Notes: a model not told the origin generated them from the letters alone. Shown: positions 39,512-48,573, numbered from the stretch's first letter. The stretch: 64,000 nucleotides of DNA from DASUBV01 sp036501025 (GCA_036501025.1 DASYBB010000106.1:1-64000); one strand, 5' to 3'. Numbers and translations are program-made.

Positions 39512-40501
39512 ATGACCAGCCGCGCAATAAGGTCAGCCGTGATCACCGGCGGAGCCGGCTTTATCGGGGCGCACCTGGCCCGGCGGATGCTCGACCTGGG
39601 GGCCGAGGTGACGTGCGTGGATAACTTCTGCACCGGGTCCCGCCGCAACCTGGCCGCCCTGCGGGGCCGCGGCGGGTTCGCCCTGATCGAGGCCGACGTT
39701 ACCGAGGGGCTCCCGGTGGCCGGACCCGTCGACGTCGTGCTGCACCTCGCCTCGCCCGCCTCGCCGTTGGACTACGCCCGGCTTCCAGTGGAGACCCTGC
39801 GGGCCGGCGCCCTCGGCACCCTGTGCGCCCTGGAGTTCGCCCGGTCCGCCGGAGCACGGTTCGTCCTCGCGTCCACCAGCGAGGTCTACGGCGATCCGCT
39901 GCAGCACCCCCAGTACGAGGACTACTGGGGCAACGTCAACCCGGTCGGCCCGCGCAGCGTCTACGACGAGGCCAAGCGGTACGCCGAGGCGCTGACTACC
40001 GCATACCGCCAGCACCGGCAGGTGAACGCCGGCATCGTCCGGATCTTCAATACCTACGGCCCCGGGATGCGCGCCGCCGACGGCCGGGCCATTCCCACGT
40101 TCATCACCCAGGCGCTGGCCGGGCAGCCGCTCACCGTGGCCGGTGATGGCTCGCAGACCCGGTCGGTCTGCTATGTCGATGACACCGTCGCCGGGCTCCT
40201 GGCCATGGCCCGGGCCGCCTGTCCTGGACCGGTCAACATCGGCAACCCGCAGGAGATGACGATTCTGCGCCTCGCGGAGATGATCCGGGACCTGACCGAC
40301 CCGGCCGTGCCCGTGCGGTTCATCGAGCGCCCCGTCGACGATCCGGCCGTACGCCGGCCGGACATCACCCTGGCCGCCCGCCAGCTGGGCTGGCGCCCCG
40401 CCGTCCCGCCGGCCGAGGGCCTGCGCCGGACCATCGAGTGGTTCGCGGCCGCGCAGCCGCGCCGGGCGGCCGCGCGGCCGCCCGTGCCGGCCGGCTCGTG
40501 A
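39512..40501 (+). CDS. NAD-dependent sugar epimerase/decarboxylase (UXS-like SDR)
   Basis: A 329-aa extended SDR: VITGGAGFIGAHLARRML (Rossmann, about residues 9-26), VLHLASPASPLDYARLPVET (about 79-98), ASTSEVYGDP, and YDEAKRYAEAL containing the YxxxK pair (about 150-160). The blocks ASPASP and DYWGNVNPVGPRSVYDEAKR are typical of UDP-glucuronate decarboxylase (UDP-xylose synthase). It is not HldD-like (no FNLA motif of ADP-heptose 6-epimerase), so epimerisation of the heptose is not provided by this gene. AAGGAG precedes the ATG, 23 bases after hldE. Confidence 0.85.
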   Translation: MTSRAIRSAVITGGAGFIGAHLARRMLDLGAEVTCVDNFCTGSRRNLAALRGRGGFALIEADVTEGLPVAGPVDVVLHLASPASPLDYARLPVETLRAGALGTLCALEFARSAGARFVLASTSEVYGDPLQHPQYEDYWGNVNPVGPRSVYDEAKRYAEALTTAYRQHRQVNAGIVRIFNTYGPGMRAADGRAIPTFITQALAGQPLTVAGDGSQTRSVCYVDDTVAGLLAMARAACPGPVNIGNPQEMTILRLAEMIRDLTDPAVPVRFIERPVDDPAVRRPDITLAARQLGWRPAVPPAEGLRRTIEWFAAAQPRRAAARPPVPAGS

Positions 40502-40508
40502 TCCCGCG

Positions 40509-41489
40509 ATGCGCGTCCTGCTCACCGGCTGGTTCAGCTTCCTGCACGGCGAGGCCACTGCCGGGGACCTCCTCGCCCTGGATGCCGTCCGTTCCGCGCT
40601 CATCGCCGCCGGCATTAGCAGCGACACGGCGTGGAGCCCGGTGTTCCGGCCCGGCGCCCTCTGCCTGGAGGACGCCCCGCCCGCGCGGTACACGCACCTG
40701 GTGTTTGTCTGCGGCCCGCTGCACGGCGAGCCGGTCACCGCGCTGCACGCGCGGTACTCCTCGGCCCGCCGCATCGCGGTGGGCGTGTCCGTCATCGACC
40801 GGGCCAGCCCGGCGCACGCCGGGTTTGACCTCGTGCTGGCCCGCGACGGCGCGCCCGGGCCGCCGCACCGTGACCTGGCCGTCGCCGCCCCGCGATTCCG
40901 TGCCGCCGCCGGCCCGCCACCGCACTCCCAGGAGCCGGCCGCCGCCGGCCCGGTGACAGGAGTGATCCTGGCCACCGGTCAGGGAGAGTACGGCGACCGC
41001 CGCCGACATGACCAGGTCACTGCGCAGCTGACACACTGGCTGGCGGCCCGCCGCGCTGCCCCGCTCGAACTGGACACCCGGCTCGACTCCCGCGACTGGC
41101 GGCTGTGCTCCACTGCCGAGGCCTTCACCGTCCTGGTCTCAAGGCTCGACGTTGTAGTGACGACCCGGCTGCATGGCCTGGTCCTGGCCCTGGGGCGCGG
41201 AATTCCCGTGCTGGCCGTGGATCCCGTCGCCGGCACCGGGAAGGTCACAGCCCAGGCCCGGGCCTGGGGCTGGCCGGCTGTCCTCCCCGCCGAGGACGCT
41301 GCTGATTCCCGCCTTCTGGACCGGCTTTGGGGCTGGTGCCTGTCAGCCCAGGGCCGTGACGCCGCCGCTTCCGTCGCCGCCGCGGCGGAAGCGGCGGCCC
41401 GGAGGCAGCCGGCGCTGCTCGCCGCGCTGCTCTCGGATCTGCGCCGGACCGCCCCGCGTGCCGGGCCGCCTGCCCGGCCCCCGCGCTGA
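40509..41489 (+). CDS. Polysaccharide pyruvyltransferase-like protein
   Basis: A 326-aa protein beginning MRVLLTGWFSFLHGEATAGD, with YSSARRIAVGVSVIDRAS in the middle and the family hallmark TTRLHGLVLALGRGIPVLAVD (about residues 218-238; R and H conserved). The family transfers pyruvate from phosphoenolpyruvate to sugars as a ketal, although some members act differently. It is the last gene of the plus-strand operon, 7 bases after the UXS-like gene. The acceptor is unknown but presumably the glycan built by this cluster. Confidence 0.82.
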   Translation: MRVLLTGWFSFLHGEATAGDLLALDAVRSALIAAGISSDTAWSPVFRPGALCLEDAPPARYTHLVFVCGPLHGEPVTALHARYSSARRIAVGVSVIDRASPAHAGFDLVLARDGAPGPPHRDLAVAAPRFRAAAGPPPHSQEPAAAGPVTGVILATGQGEYGDRRRHDQVTAQLTHWLAARRAAPLELDTRLDSRDWRLCSTAEAFTVLVSRLDVVVTTRLHGLVLALGRGIPVLAVDPVAGTGKVTAQARAWGWPAVLPAEDAADSRLLDRLWGWCLSAQGRDAAASVAAAAEAAARRQPALLAALLSDLRRTAPRAGPPARPPR

Positions 41490-41537
41490 CAGCCAGCAGG
41501 CCGGCCGGCGTGACGCGGCTGGGATGGATGAGGACGG

Positions 41538-42209
41538 TCAGGTTCCCGTCAGCCCCGCATTCGCGGCCACCCGGAGATCGGCCGCCAGGCCGTCCAGGGC
41601 CGCATCCCGGTTATCGGCCCGGAGCACCGCTGAGGGGTGGATGGTCGGCACGACGTCGACATCGCGCACGCCCCCGCCGCGCGCCGGGGCCTCCCAGGAT
41701 ACGAGCGCTCCCCGATGCGCGGATACGCGGAACGAGCTGCCGAACAGCGCCTGGCCCGCAGTGGCGCCGAGGGTCACGATGACCCGGGGACTGAGCCGGA
41801 CAAGCTCCGCGTCGAGCCACGGCCGGCAGGCGCGCAGCTGCCCGGCATCCGGCCGCTCGTGAATGCGCCGCTTCCCGCCCCGCGGGTCCGGCTTCCAGCG
41901 GAAGTGCTTGACCGCGTTGGTGACGTACGCGTCTTCCCGGCGGATCCCGGCCTGGCTCAGGGCCTGGTCGAGTATCCGGCCGGCGGGCCCCACAAAGGGC
42001 GCGCCCTGGCGGTCCTCGGCATCACCCGGCTGCTCGCCGACCAGGACCAGCGAGGCGCTGCGGGCTCCGCGGCCGAAGACTGCCTGAGTGGCACGCTCGT
42101 AAAGGTCGCAGCCCCGGCAGTCCTGTACCGCCGCCGCGAGCGCGGACAGCGCCGGGCGGCCATCGGGGACGAATTCGCCGGCGCCCGGAAAATCATCTTT
42201 GTCGGCCAC
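41538..42209 (-). CDS. udgX: UdgX-type uracil-DNA glycosylase
   Basis: A 223-aa family 4-related FeS uracil-DNA glycosylase. It has CRGC (about residues 32-35) and a later CRPW for the FeS cluster, LVGEQPGDAEDRQGAPFVGPAGR (the uracil pocket; A and D positions of family 4 changed to Q and E), and the diagnostic GGKRRIH insert (about 111-117). The His of that insert makes UdgX bind covalently to uracil-containing DNA. The C-terminal motif is VPTIHPSAVLRA. The start is GTG at 42209. It is monocistronic and divergent from the ChaB-like gene. Confidence 0.9.
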   Translation of the reverse strand: MADKDDFPGAGEFVPDGRPALSALAAAVQDCRGCDLYERATQAVFGRGARSASLVLVGEQPGDAEDRQGAPFVGPAGRILDQALSQAGIRREDAYVTNAVKHFRWKPDPRGGKRRIHERPDAGQLRACRPWLDAELVRLSPRVIVTLGATAGQALFGSSFRVSAHRGALVSWEAPARGGGVRDVDVVPTIHPSAVLRADNRDAALDGLAADLRVAANAGLTGT

Positions 42210-42366
42210 GGGCCATCACCTCTCTCCGCGCCGCCTCTACCCAGGCCGGCGGCAAGGTCACCTCACCGGCCCACCCGCGACGGACGCTGTTCTCGCCGGA
42301 CGCTGAGATATCCCGGCGAAACGGGGTAGCGGGAAATGAAGCACGCTCATCAAGGAGGTGACCGGG

Positions 42367-42777
42367 ATGCCGGGCCGTGAGGAACTGCCGTCCACGCTGA
42401 AGCGCTCGCCGAGAAAGGCACAGGAAACCTGGATCAAAACCCACGACTCGGCCGTCGGCGAGTACGGGGAGGGCGAGCGGGCCCACCGGACTGCCTTCGG
42501 CGCGGTGAAGCACAGCTTCGAGAAAGTGGGCGACCACTGGGAGCCGAAGGAGGGCGGGCATAAGGGACCGTCGGACGAGCAATCGGCCCGGCCCCGGGGA
42601 GAGTCCGACGAGAGCTTCGGCGGCGTCGATGCCCGGGCCAGCAAGCAGCACCTGCTGACGATCGCCCGGCGGCTCGGGATCCGCGGCCGGTCATCCATGC
42701 GTAAGAAGGAACTCGCAGCGGCCATCGAGACGGCCAGCGATCGGCAGACTGCCCGGGCGCGGCAGCCTGAGCCCTAA
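42367..42777 (+). CDS. ChaB-family protein with C-terminal Rho-N/SAP-like motif
   Basis: A 136-aa protein. The N-terminal ChaB domain (about residues 5-62) reads ELPSTLKRSPRKAQETWIKT, then AFGAVKHSFEKVGDHWEPK. A hydrophilic linker follows, and the C-terminal KQHLLTIARRLGIRGRSSMR with KKELAAAIE is a helix-extension-helix also found at the end of the 85-aa protein at 24674. ChaB was named for a cation-transport regulator, but function is uncertain. AAGGAGG lies 8 bases before the ATG at 42367. Confidence 0.8.
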   Translation: MPGREELPSTLKRSPRKAQETWIKTHDSAVGEYGEGERAHRTAFGAVKHSFEKVGDHWEPKEGGHKGPSDEQSARPRGESDESFGGVDARASKQHLLTIARRLGIRGRSSMRKKELAAAIETASDRQTARARQPEP

Positions 42778-42851
42778 CAGCGGCATATAAGGCCCGACGC
42801 CAGGAATGAAACCTGATTACCGGGTAGAGAGGCTGGCGGAGGTGGAGCAGC

Positions 42852-43196
42852 ATGTCAAATTCCGTACTGGCCGCCATCATCACCCCGATCGTGGCGATAA
42901 TCGCCCTTGCCGTGTGGATCCTGGCCGTTTACCGGGCCCAGCGAAATCCGCGAAATTCGAAGGCGGGGCGCCGGCTGCAGCCGAGATATGAAGTGGCCGG
43001 CGGGGCCTTCCGGAGCGAGGGCGGCCGGCAGCTCATGCCGCGCCGGGATGCTGTCCCGGCCGAGGCGGGCAATGAAGCGCCGGAGGCGGCGAATGCGGCC
43101 GGGAGCGGCGGGGAGCCGGGACCGGGCGGCGGCACCGCCGTCCAGGGGCCTGGTCCGGCCGGGCTGGGGCGTCGCAGCGGTTCGGGCGGCTCATGA
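42852..43196 (+). CDS. Small single-pass membrane protein
   Basis: A 114-aa protein with one N-terminal helix (about residues 5-27, VLAAIITPIVAIIALAVWIL), a basic stop-transfer (YRAQRNPRNSKAGRR) and a Gly/Ala/Pro-rich tail likely to be disordered and cytoplasmic. GGAGGTGGAG precedes the ATG. No family beyond generic small actinobacterial membrane proteins is recognised. It may form a unit with the ChaB-like gene, 74 bases upstream. Confidence 0.65.
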   Translation: MSNSVLAAIITPIVAIIALAVWILAVYRAQRNPRNSKAGRRLQPRYEVAGGAFRSEGGRQLMPRRDAVPAEAGNEAPEAANAAGSGGEPGPGGGTAVQGPGPAGLGRRSGSGGS

Positions 43197-43344
43197 CCCA
43201 GACGGTGCGCCAGCGACTTATCGTCCCGGCCGGGGGCCTGGCCGTTCACTGGAGTTCATGACGGCCGCTCCCCATCGCCCCGCATGACCTCGGCGGCCGT
43301 CCTCAGGCCGCGCCTGGACCGGCGACCTGGCGGAATGGTCACAT

Positions 43345-43973
43345 CACTCAGGCCAGCGTGATCGCCAGGGACCTGGGCATGCAGCCGTCCTTCAGCCCCA
43401 CGCGGATGCCCGCTCTCATGGCCGGCCCGGCCGCGGGCGCGCCGGCTCTCGCCGTCCTCGGCCGCTGGCCGGTGGCTGTTGCCCGGCGCCATGTGCTGCC
43501 GCGCGGCCCCGGCGCGGCCGCCGATACGGTCGCCCTCTGCGTCACCTTGGATCATCCATCGGGGCCGCTGCATGTCACCACGGCCGTCCTGGACTGGGAG
43601 CCGGGTCACGGTCCCGTCCGCGTAGCGCAGTCGCAGGCGCTCGCCGCGCCCGCCCTCGACGGCCCGCCCCCGTTATCGCAGCCGTCATGAACGCCAGCCC
43701 CGGGGACCGCCGAGTCCGACGCGCTGGGGCCGTCGTGGCAGATACCCGGGCCACTGCCGGGCCGGAAGGCCGCGGGTCCGTGATCATCCCGGCTGGCCAC
43801 CATGTTCACGCGCCCCGGCGGAGCGTGCGCGACCGGGCGGGCCGCATCCTGATCCGGCCCGGGGTATACCGCGGCAGCCGGTCATGGTGCACGCGGCGTG
43901 GCTGGCCAGCGTGGCCGATGGGCAGGACGCGGATCACTGCGCGGCAGTGACCGATCTGAGCTGGCCACGCTGA
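43345..43973 (+). pseudogene. Decayed endonuclease/exonuclease/phosphatase (EEP) gene
   Basis: Fragments of one EEP-family protein lie in three frames. The first is VLGRWPVAVARRHVLP, then ALCVTLDHPSGPLHVTTAVLDW (canonical TTHLDW; the His is Val) to about 43675. Next is AAVMNASPGDRRVRR (canonical GDFNA, Asp lost) around 43675-43720. The last is DADHCAAVTDL (canonical SDHFGVVADL), ending at the TGA at 43971. The N-terminal catalytic part is missing. Several frameshifts and lost active-site residues show an old pseudogene. Confidence 0.72.
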
Positions 43974-43988
43974 CCACTACTCGCCCAG

Positions 43989-45410
43989 TCAGGAGGCGCT
44001 GGCCATGTCTTCGAGGCTGATCCCCCGGGGCTCGGGCAGGAGAGCGACGGTCACGAGGAGGCCCGCCACGCACGCCCCGGCGAGCAGGCCGCTGGTCCGG
44101 CTCAGTCCGAGGGCCGGCAGGATCGCGGTCAGGATGTAGGTGCCGGCGAACGCGCCGAGCTTCCCCGCTGCCGCCGCGATGCCATGGCAGGTAGCCCGGA
44201 CTCGCACCGGGAAGATCTCGGCCGGGTAGACGAAGGTCGTGGTGTTCGGCCCGAACTCCGCGAAGAAGTAGCCAGTGCCGAACAGCAGCAGGAACGGCAG
44301 CACTGTCGTGGTCGCGCGCGGGATGAGCCATAGGCCGGCGAATGTGGCCGCCATGACGCCGAAGCCGGCCGCCTGCATGAGCCTGCGGCCGATCCGGTCG
44401 ATCGTCGCGGCGGCCAGCAGGTAGCCCGGCAGCGCAGCCGCGGCAAACAGGGCCAGCGTGTAGGCGATCACGGAGATGAGGCTGGCCTGCGGCGCCACGA
44501 GCCCGATGATCAGGCGCGTGGAGATGGTGTTGCCGTAGTAAACGAAATCGAACAGCAGCCAGGCGAGTCCCGTCCCGGCCAGCCAGCGTCGCAGCCGGCG
44601 GTCGGCCAGGGCCTCGCGCAGGCCCGATCGTGCCGGGCGGCGGGCGGCCGGGTCATCCCGGTCCCGCTCGGCGTCTTCCTGCCGGGCAATCAGGAACCGG
44701 GGCGTCTCGCTCATCCGCCGTCGCAGCACGAACGCGACCAGGGCCGGGACGGCGCCGAGAGCGAGCATGATCCGCCAGGCGTGCTCCTGGCCGATGCCCG
44801 CGGTGAGCAGGATGATGGCCACCAGGGGCCCTACCATGAGCCCGGCCGCCTGCATGGAGAAGACCAGCGCCACCATCCGGCCGCGCGCCCGGCGGCAGGC
44901 GTGCTCGCTCATGATGGTCGCGCTGACCGGGTAGTCCCCGCCGATGCCCAGCCCGAGCACGGCTCGCGTCCCGATCAGCCACCAGATACCCGGCGCGAGT
45001 GCCGAGGCCACCGCGCCGACGGCCAGCAGCAGCATCTCATAGCCGTAGATCTTCTGGCGGCCGAGCCGGTCGGCGACCCGGCCCAGGATGAGTGCCCCCG
45101 CTGCGGACGTCAGCAAGGCCAGTGAGGTCAGCAGCGAGAGCTGGTAGCGGGCCACATGCCACTGCCTGGCGATCATCACAGCGACGACGCCGATGATGAA
45201 CAGGTCGTAGGCATCAGTGAAAAATCCAAGGCCGGAGGTGACGAGGATCTTCCAGTGCTCCCTGGTGGGCGCGCCGCCGTCCATGCCGGCCAGCAGCCGA
45301 CGGCGGTCGGCCAGGCTGGCCGGCCGGGCGGGCGGAAGCGCGGGATCGTGCAGGTGGCCCCAGGCCGGCGTGCCACGGCCGGCGCTCACGATCCGGGACG
45401 GGCTCGGCAT
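43989..45410 (-). CDS. MFS transporter, phosphate:H+ symporter-like
   Basis: A 473-aa, 12-helix MFS protein. The first helix carries SGLGFFTDAYDLFIIGVVAV (about residues 60-79), the signature of the PHO84/PHS-type phosphate symporters and related organic-acid carriers. Further motifs are GRVADRLGRQKIYG (loop 2-3), LGLGIGGDYPVSATIMSEH (about 155-175) and YPAEIFPVRVRATCHGIAAA (loop 10-11). The ATG at 45410 was preferred to a TTG at 45443. It is followed on the same strand, 87 bases upstream, by the FAD/FeS gene. The substrate may be phosphate or a carboxylate. Confidence 0.8.
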   Translation of the reverse strand: MPSPSRIVSAGRGTPAWGHLHDPALPPARPASLADRRRLLAGMDGGAPTREHWKILVTSGLGFFTDAYDLFIIGVVAVMIARQWHVARYQLSLLTSLALLTSAAGALILGRVADRLGRQKIYGYEMLLLAVGAVASALAPGIWWLIGTRAVLGLGIGGDYPVSATIMSEHACRRARGRMVALVFSMQAAGLMVGPLVAIILLTAGIGQEHAWRIMLALGAVPALVAFVLRRRMSETPRFLIARQEDAERDRDDPAARRPARSGLREALADRRLRRWLAGTGLAWLLFDFVYYGNTISTRLIIGLVAPQASLISVIAYTLALFAAAALPGYLLAAATIDRIGRRLMQAAGFGVMAATFAGLWLIPRATTTVLPFLLLFGTGYFFAEFGPNTTTFVYPAEIFPVRVRATCHGIAAAAGKLGAFAGTYILTAILPALGLSRTSGLLAGACVAGLLVTVALLPEPRGISLEDMASAS

Positions 45411-45497
45411 GGGCTCCCGGCTGCCCGCCTCCCCGCCTGCCAAACCCGGCGGTAAGCAGCAGGGTTAGCGCCGGCCCGGCTGGCTGGCGACACGGTG

Positions 45498-48400
45498 CTA
45501 GCGGTCCGCCCGCCGCCGCGCCAGCGCGGCGGCGGCAGCGGCGCCCGCCGTGCCCGCCAGCCCCGCCAGCCCGGCCAGGCGGGCGTACTCGGCGGCGGTC
45601 GGCGGGCTCGGCCGTGATGGCTGCACCGGCTCGCCGCGCAGCCCGGCCGCCAGGACCTCGGCGATGTGGGCCGGCGTCCGGCCCGTGCCGGCCTGCTCGA
45701 TCTGGGTCCGGCAGCTGAAGCCGTCGGCCAGCACCAGCGCGTCCGGCGCGGCGTCCCGGACCGCCGGAAGAAGGACGCGCTCGGCGCAGGCCACCGACAC
45801 GTCGTAGTGCCCGGACTCGAAGCCGAAGTTGCCCGCCAGGCCGCAGCAGCCAGCGTCCAGGACATCGACCCCGATGCCGGCGGCCCGAAGCAGGGCCTGA
45901 TCGGCGTCGTAGCCCATCACGGCATGCTGGTGGCAGTGCGTCTGCGCGATCGCCTGCCCGCCGACCTGCGGCGGCTGCCACCCGTCCGTGTGGCTCATCA
46001 GCAGCTCGGCGAGCGTGACCGTCTGCTGGCGCAGCCGCTGGACGTCGCGGTCTGGGGGCAGCAGGTCACGGGCATCACTGCGGAACACGGCCGTGCAGCT
46101 CGGCTCCAGCCCGACGACCCGGGCGCCGCGCCGCAGGTAGGGCGCCAGGGCGCTGACCGTGCGGCGGAGCACCCGCCGGGCCATGCCCAGCTGGCCGGTG
46201 GAGATCCAGGTCAGGCCGCAGCACAGCGGCTGCCGGGGCACGATCACCCGCCACCCGGCCGATTCCAGGACCTGCACGGCGGCCCGGCCGACGCCCGGGG
46301 TCAGGTGATTGGTGAACGTGTCCGGCCAGAGCACCACCTCGCCGCGCAGCGCGCCCGGCCCGGGCGCGCGCGAAGCCGCCCAGGCCTGGAGCGTCTGGCC
46401 GGCGAACAGCGGGATCCGCCGGCGCCGGTCGATGCCGCCGGCCGCGGTCAGCACGTCGCGGAGGCCCGGCGCCTGGGTGAGCGCGTTGACCAGCCCGGGC
46501 GCGCGCGCGGCCGCCCGCGCCACGACCGGCAGCCAGCCCATCGAGTAGTGCGCTCGCGGCCGGATCCGGCCCTGATAGTGATGCGCCAGGAACTCGGCCT
46601 TCATCGTCGCCATGTCCACCTCGACCGGGCAGTCCCGCTTGCAGCCCTTGCAGGCCAGGCACAGGTCCAGGGCCGCGCGGACCTCCTCCGAGCGCCAGCC
46701 GCCCGTCACCGGCGAGTCGGCGTGCCCCTCGAGCATCTCGAACAGCAGGCGGCTGCGCCCCCGGGTCGAGTGCTCTTCCTCGCGGGTGACCATGTACGAA
46801 GGGCACATCACGCCGCCGCTGCCGTGCCGGCACTTGCCAACCCCCACGCACCGCATGACCGCCCGGTCGAACCGTCCGTCGTCGTCCGGGAAGCCGAAGT
46901 AGGTGTCGTCGCTGCGCGGCGCCCACGTGGTGCCCAGGCGCAGGTTCTCGTCCAGCCGGTACGGCGCCACTACCTTGCCCGGATTCATCCGGGCATCGGG
47001 GTCGAAGATCGCCTTGAGCTGGCCGAAAGCCTCTACCACGGCAGTGCCGAACATCCGCGGCAGCAGCTCGCCGCGCGACTGCCCGTCGCCGTGCTCGCCG
47101 GAGAACGACCCGCCGTAGGAGACGACCAGGTCGGCCGCCCGCTCGATGAAGCGGCGGAATGCGGCGATACCCTCGGCCGTGACCAGGTCAAACGGGATCC
47201 GGGTGTGCACGCAGCCCTGGCCGAAGTGGCCGTACAGCGCCGAGCCGGAGTAGCCGAACTCGTCATACAGCCCTATCAGGTCACGCAGGTAGTCGCCCAG
47301 CCGCTCCGGCGGGACCGCCGAGTCCTCCCAGCCCTCCCAGGTGTCGGGCATGTCCGGCACGCGGGCGGTCGCGCCGAGCGCCACCTCGCGGACGTCGGCC
47401 AGCTCCGCCTCGTGCTCCGGGTCGTCGTAGAACCGGACCGACGGCTCGTGCTCGGTGCCCTCCAGGTCAGCCAGCATGGCCCGGGCCCGGGCATCGGCGT
47501 CGTCCCGCGAGTCGCCGGCGAAGATGACCATGAGCCACGCGTCGCCCTCGGGCAGCAGCTGCAGCGCCTCCGGGTTCATCCGCCGCTCCCGCTCGAAGGT
47601 GATGAGCCGCCCGTCGACGCCCTCCAGCTGCTCGGGCTGGTGCGCCGCGATCCGCGGCGCGGCGTCGGCCGCGGCGGCGATGCCCGGGTAGCCGAGCACG
47701 ACCAGGGACCGGGCGGCCGGCACCGGGACCAGCCGCAGCTCGGCGCGCAGGATCGTGACCAGCGTGCTCTCGCTGCCGACCAGCGCGCGGCCGACGTCAA
47801 AGCCGTTCTCCGGCAGCAGCGAGTCCAGGTTGTAGCCCGACACCCGGCGGGGAATCTGGGGGTAGCGCTCGCGGACCATGTCCGCGTGACGCTCCGCCAG
47901 CTCGCGGAGCGCCTCGTAGAGCCGGCCCTGCGGGCCGCCTCCGGCTGCGATCCGCGCGTACTCCCCGTCGCTGGTCGCGCCGGCCCAGAACCGCTCGCCC
48001 GCGTAGGTGAGGACCTCCAGTGCCACCACGTTGTCCACGGTCTTGCCGTAGGCCTGGGCGGTGGCCCCGCACGAGTTGTTGCCGATCATCCCGCCCAGCG
48101 TGCAGTGGTCATGGGTGGCCGGCCGCGGGCCGAACATCAGTCCCTGGTCAGCCAGCTGGGCGTTGAGCTCGTCGAGCACGATGCCGGGCTCCACTACGCA
48201 GGTCCGCGCGGCCGCGTCAACCGACACCATTCGGTGGCAGTACTTGGACCAGTCGATGACCACGGCCACGTTGCAGGACTGGCCGGCCAGGCTCGTGCCG
48301 CCGCCCCGGGAGACGATCGGTGCGCCGTGCCGGCGGCAGACCGCGACCGCCTCGGCGCCGGCGTCGATCGTGCGCGGCACGACCACGCCGATGGGCACCT

Positions 48401-48563
48401 GGCGGTAGTTCGACGCGTCCGTGCTGTAGGCGCCCCGGCTGCCCGGATCGAACCGGATCTCCCCGTCGACCCGCTCCCGCAGGTCCCGCTGCAGCGCCGC
48501 GACGTCGACATACGGCTGGTCCGGGCGGCGCACGACGGGATCGGGCAGCCGGATGCTGGTCAT
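45498..48563 (-). CDS. FAD-linked oxidase / 4Fe-4S / CCG-domain oxidoreductase (D-lactate or glycolate dehydrogenase-like)
   Basis: A 1021-aa three-part flavoprotein. Residues 40-260 are a PCMH-type FAD domain: IVSRGGGTSLAGQSCN (about 88-103) and HCTLGGMIGNNSCGA (about 154-168). Residues 290-560 are the C-terminal FAD-oxidase domain, with GHFGQGCVHTRIPFDL and FSGEHGDGQSRGELLPRMFG. Residues 600-700 are an FeS segment with CLACKGCKRDCPVEVDM and an earlier CVGVGKC. Residues 780-1000 carry two CCG-like blocks (QPLCCGLTW, DAGCCGLAGNFGFE). Such proteins oxidise D-2-hydroxyacids and pass electrons to the quinone pool. GAGGAGG precedes the ATG, 10 bases after poxB. With PoxB it may form a lactate/pyruvate-to-acetate respiratory module. 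Confidence 0.87.
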   Translation of the reverse strand: MTSIRLPDPVVRRPDQPYVDVAALQRDLRERVDGEIRFDPGSRGAYSTDASNYRQVPIGVVVPRTIDAGAEAVAVCRRHGAPIVSRGGGTSLAGQSCNVAVVIDWSKYCHRMVSVDAAARTCVVEPGIVLDELNAQLADQGLMFGPRPATHDHCTLGGMIGNNSCGATAQAYGKTVDNVVALEVLTYAGERFWAGATSDGEYARIAAGGGPQGRLYEALRELAERHADMVRERYPQIPRRVSGYNLDSLLPENGFDVGRALVGSESTLVTILRAELRLVPVPAARSLVVLGYPGIAAAADAAPRIAAHQPEQLEGVDGRLITFERERRMNPEALQLLPEGDAWLMVIFAGDSRDDADARARAMLADLEGTEHEPSVRFYDDPEHEAELADVREVALGATARVPDMPDTWEGWEDSAVPPERLGDYLRDLIGLYDEFGYSGSALYGHFGQGCVHTRIPFDLVTAEGIAAFRRFIERAADLVVSYGGSFSGEHGDGQSRGELLPRMFGTAVVEAFGQLKAIFDPDARMNPGKVVAPYRLDENLRLGTTWAPRSDDTYFGFPDDDGRFDRAVMRCVGVGKCRHGSGGVMCPSYMVTREEEHSTRGRSRLLFEMLEGHADSPVTGGWRSEEVRAALDLCLACKGCKRDCPVEVDMATMKAEFLAHHYQGRIRPRAHYSMGWLPVVARAAARAPGLVNALTQAPGLRDVLTAAGGIDRRRRIPLFAGQTLQAWAASRAPGPGALRGEVVLWPDTFTNHLTPGVGRAAVQVLESAGWRVIVPRQPLCCGLTWISTGQLGMARRVLRRTVSALAPYLRRGARVVGLEPSCTAVFRSDARDLLPPDRDVQRLRQQTVTLAELLMSHTDGWQPPQVGGQAIAQTHCHQHAVMGYDADQALLRAAGIGVDVLDAGCCGLAGNFGFESGHYDVSVACAERVLLPAVRDAAPDALVLADGFSCRTQIEQAGTGRTPAHIAEVLAAGLRGEPVQPSRPSPPTAAEYARLAGLAGLAGTAGAAAAAALARRRADR

Positions 48564-48573
48564 TCGCGCCTCC

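Noticed and set aside
39512..40501. ADP-heptose 6-epimerase HldD
   Set aside because: The extended SDR motifs fit UDP-xylose synthase-type enzymes and lack the HldD hallmarks, so epimerisation is not claimed.
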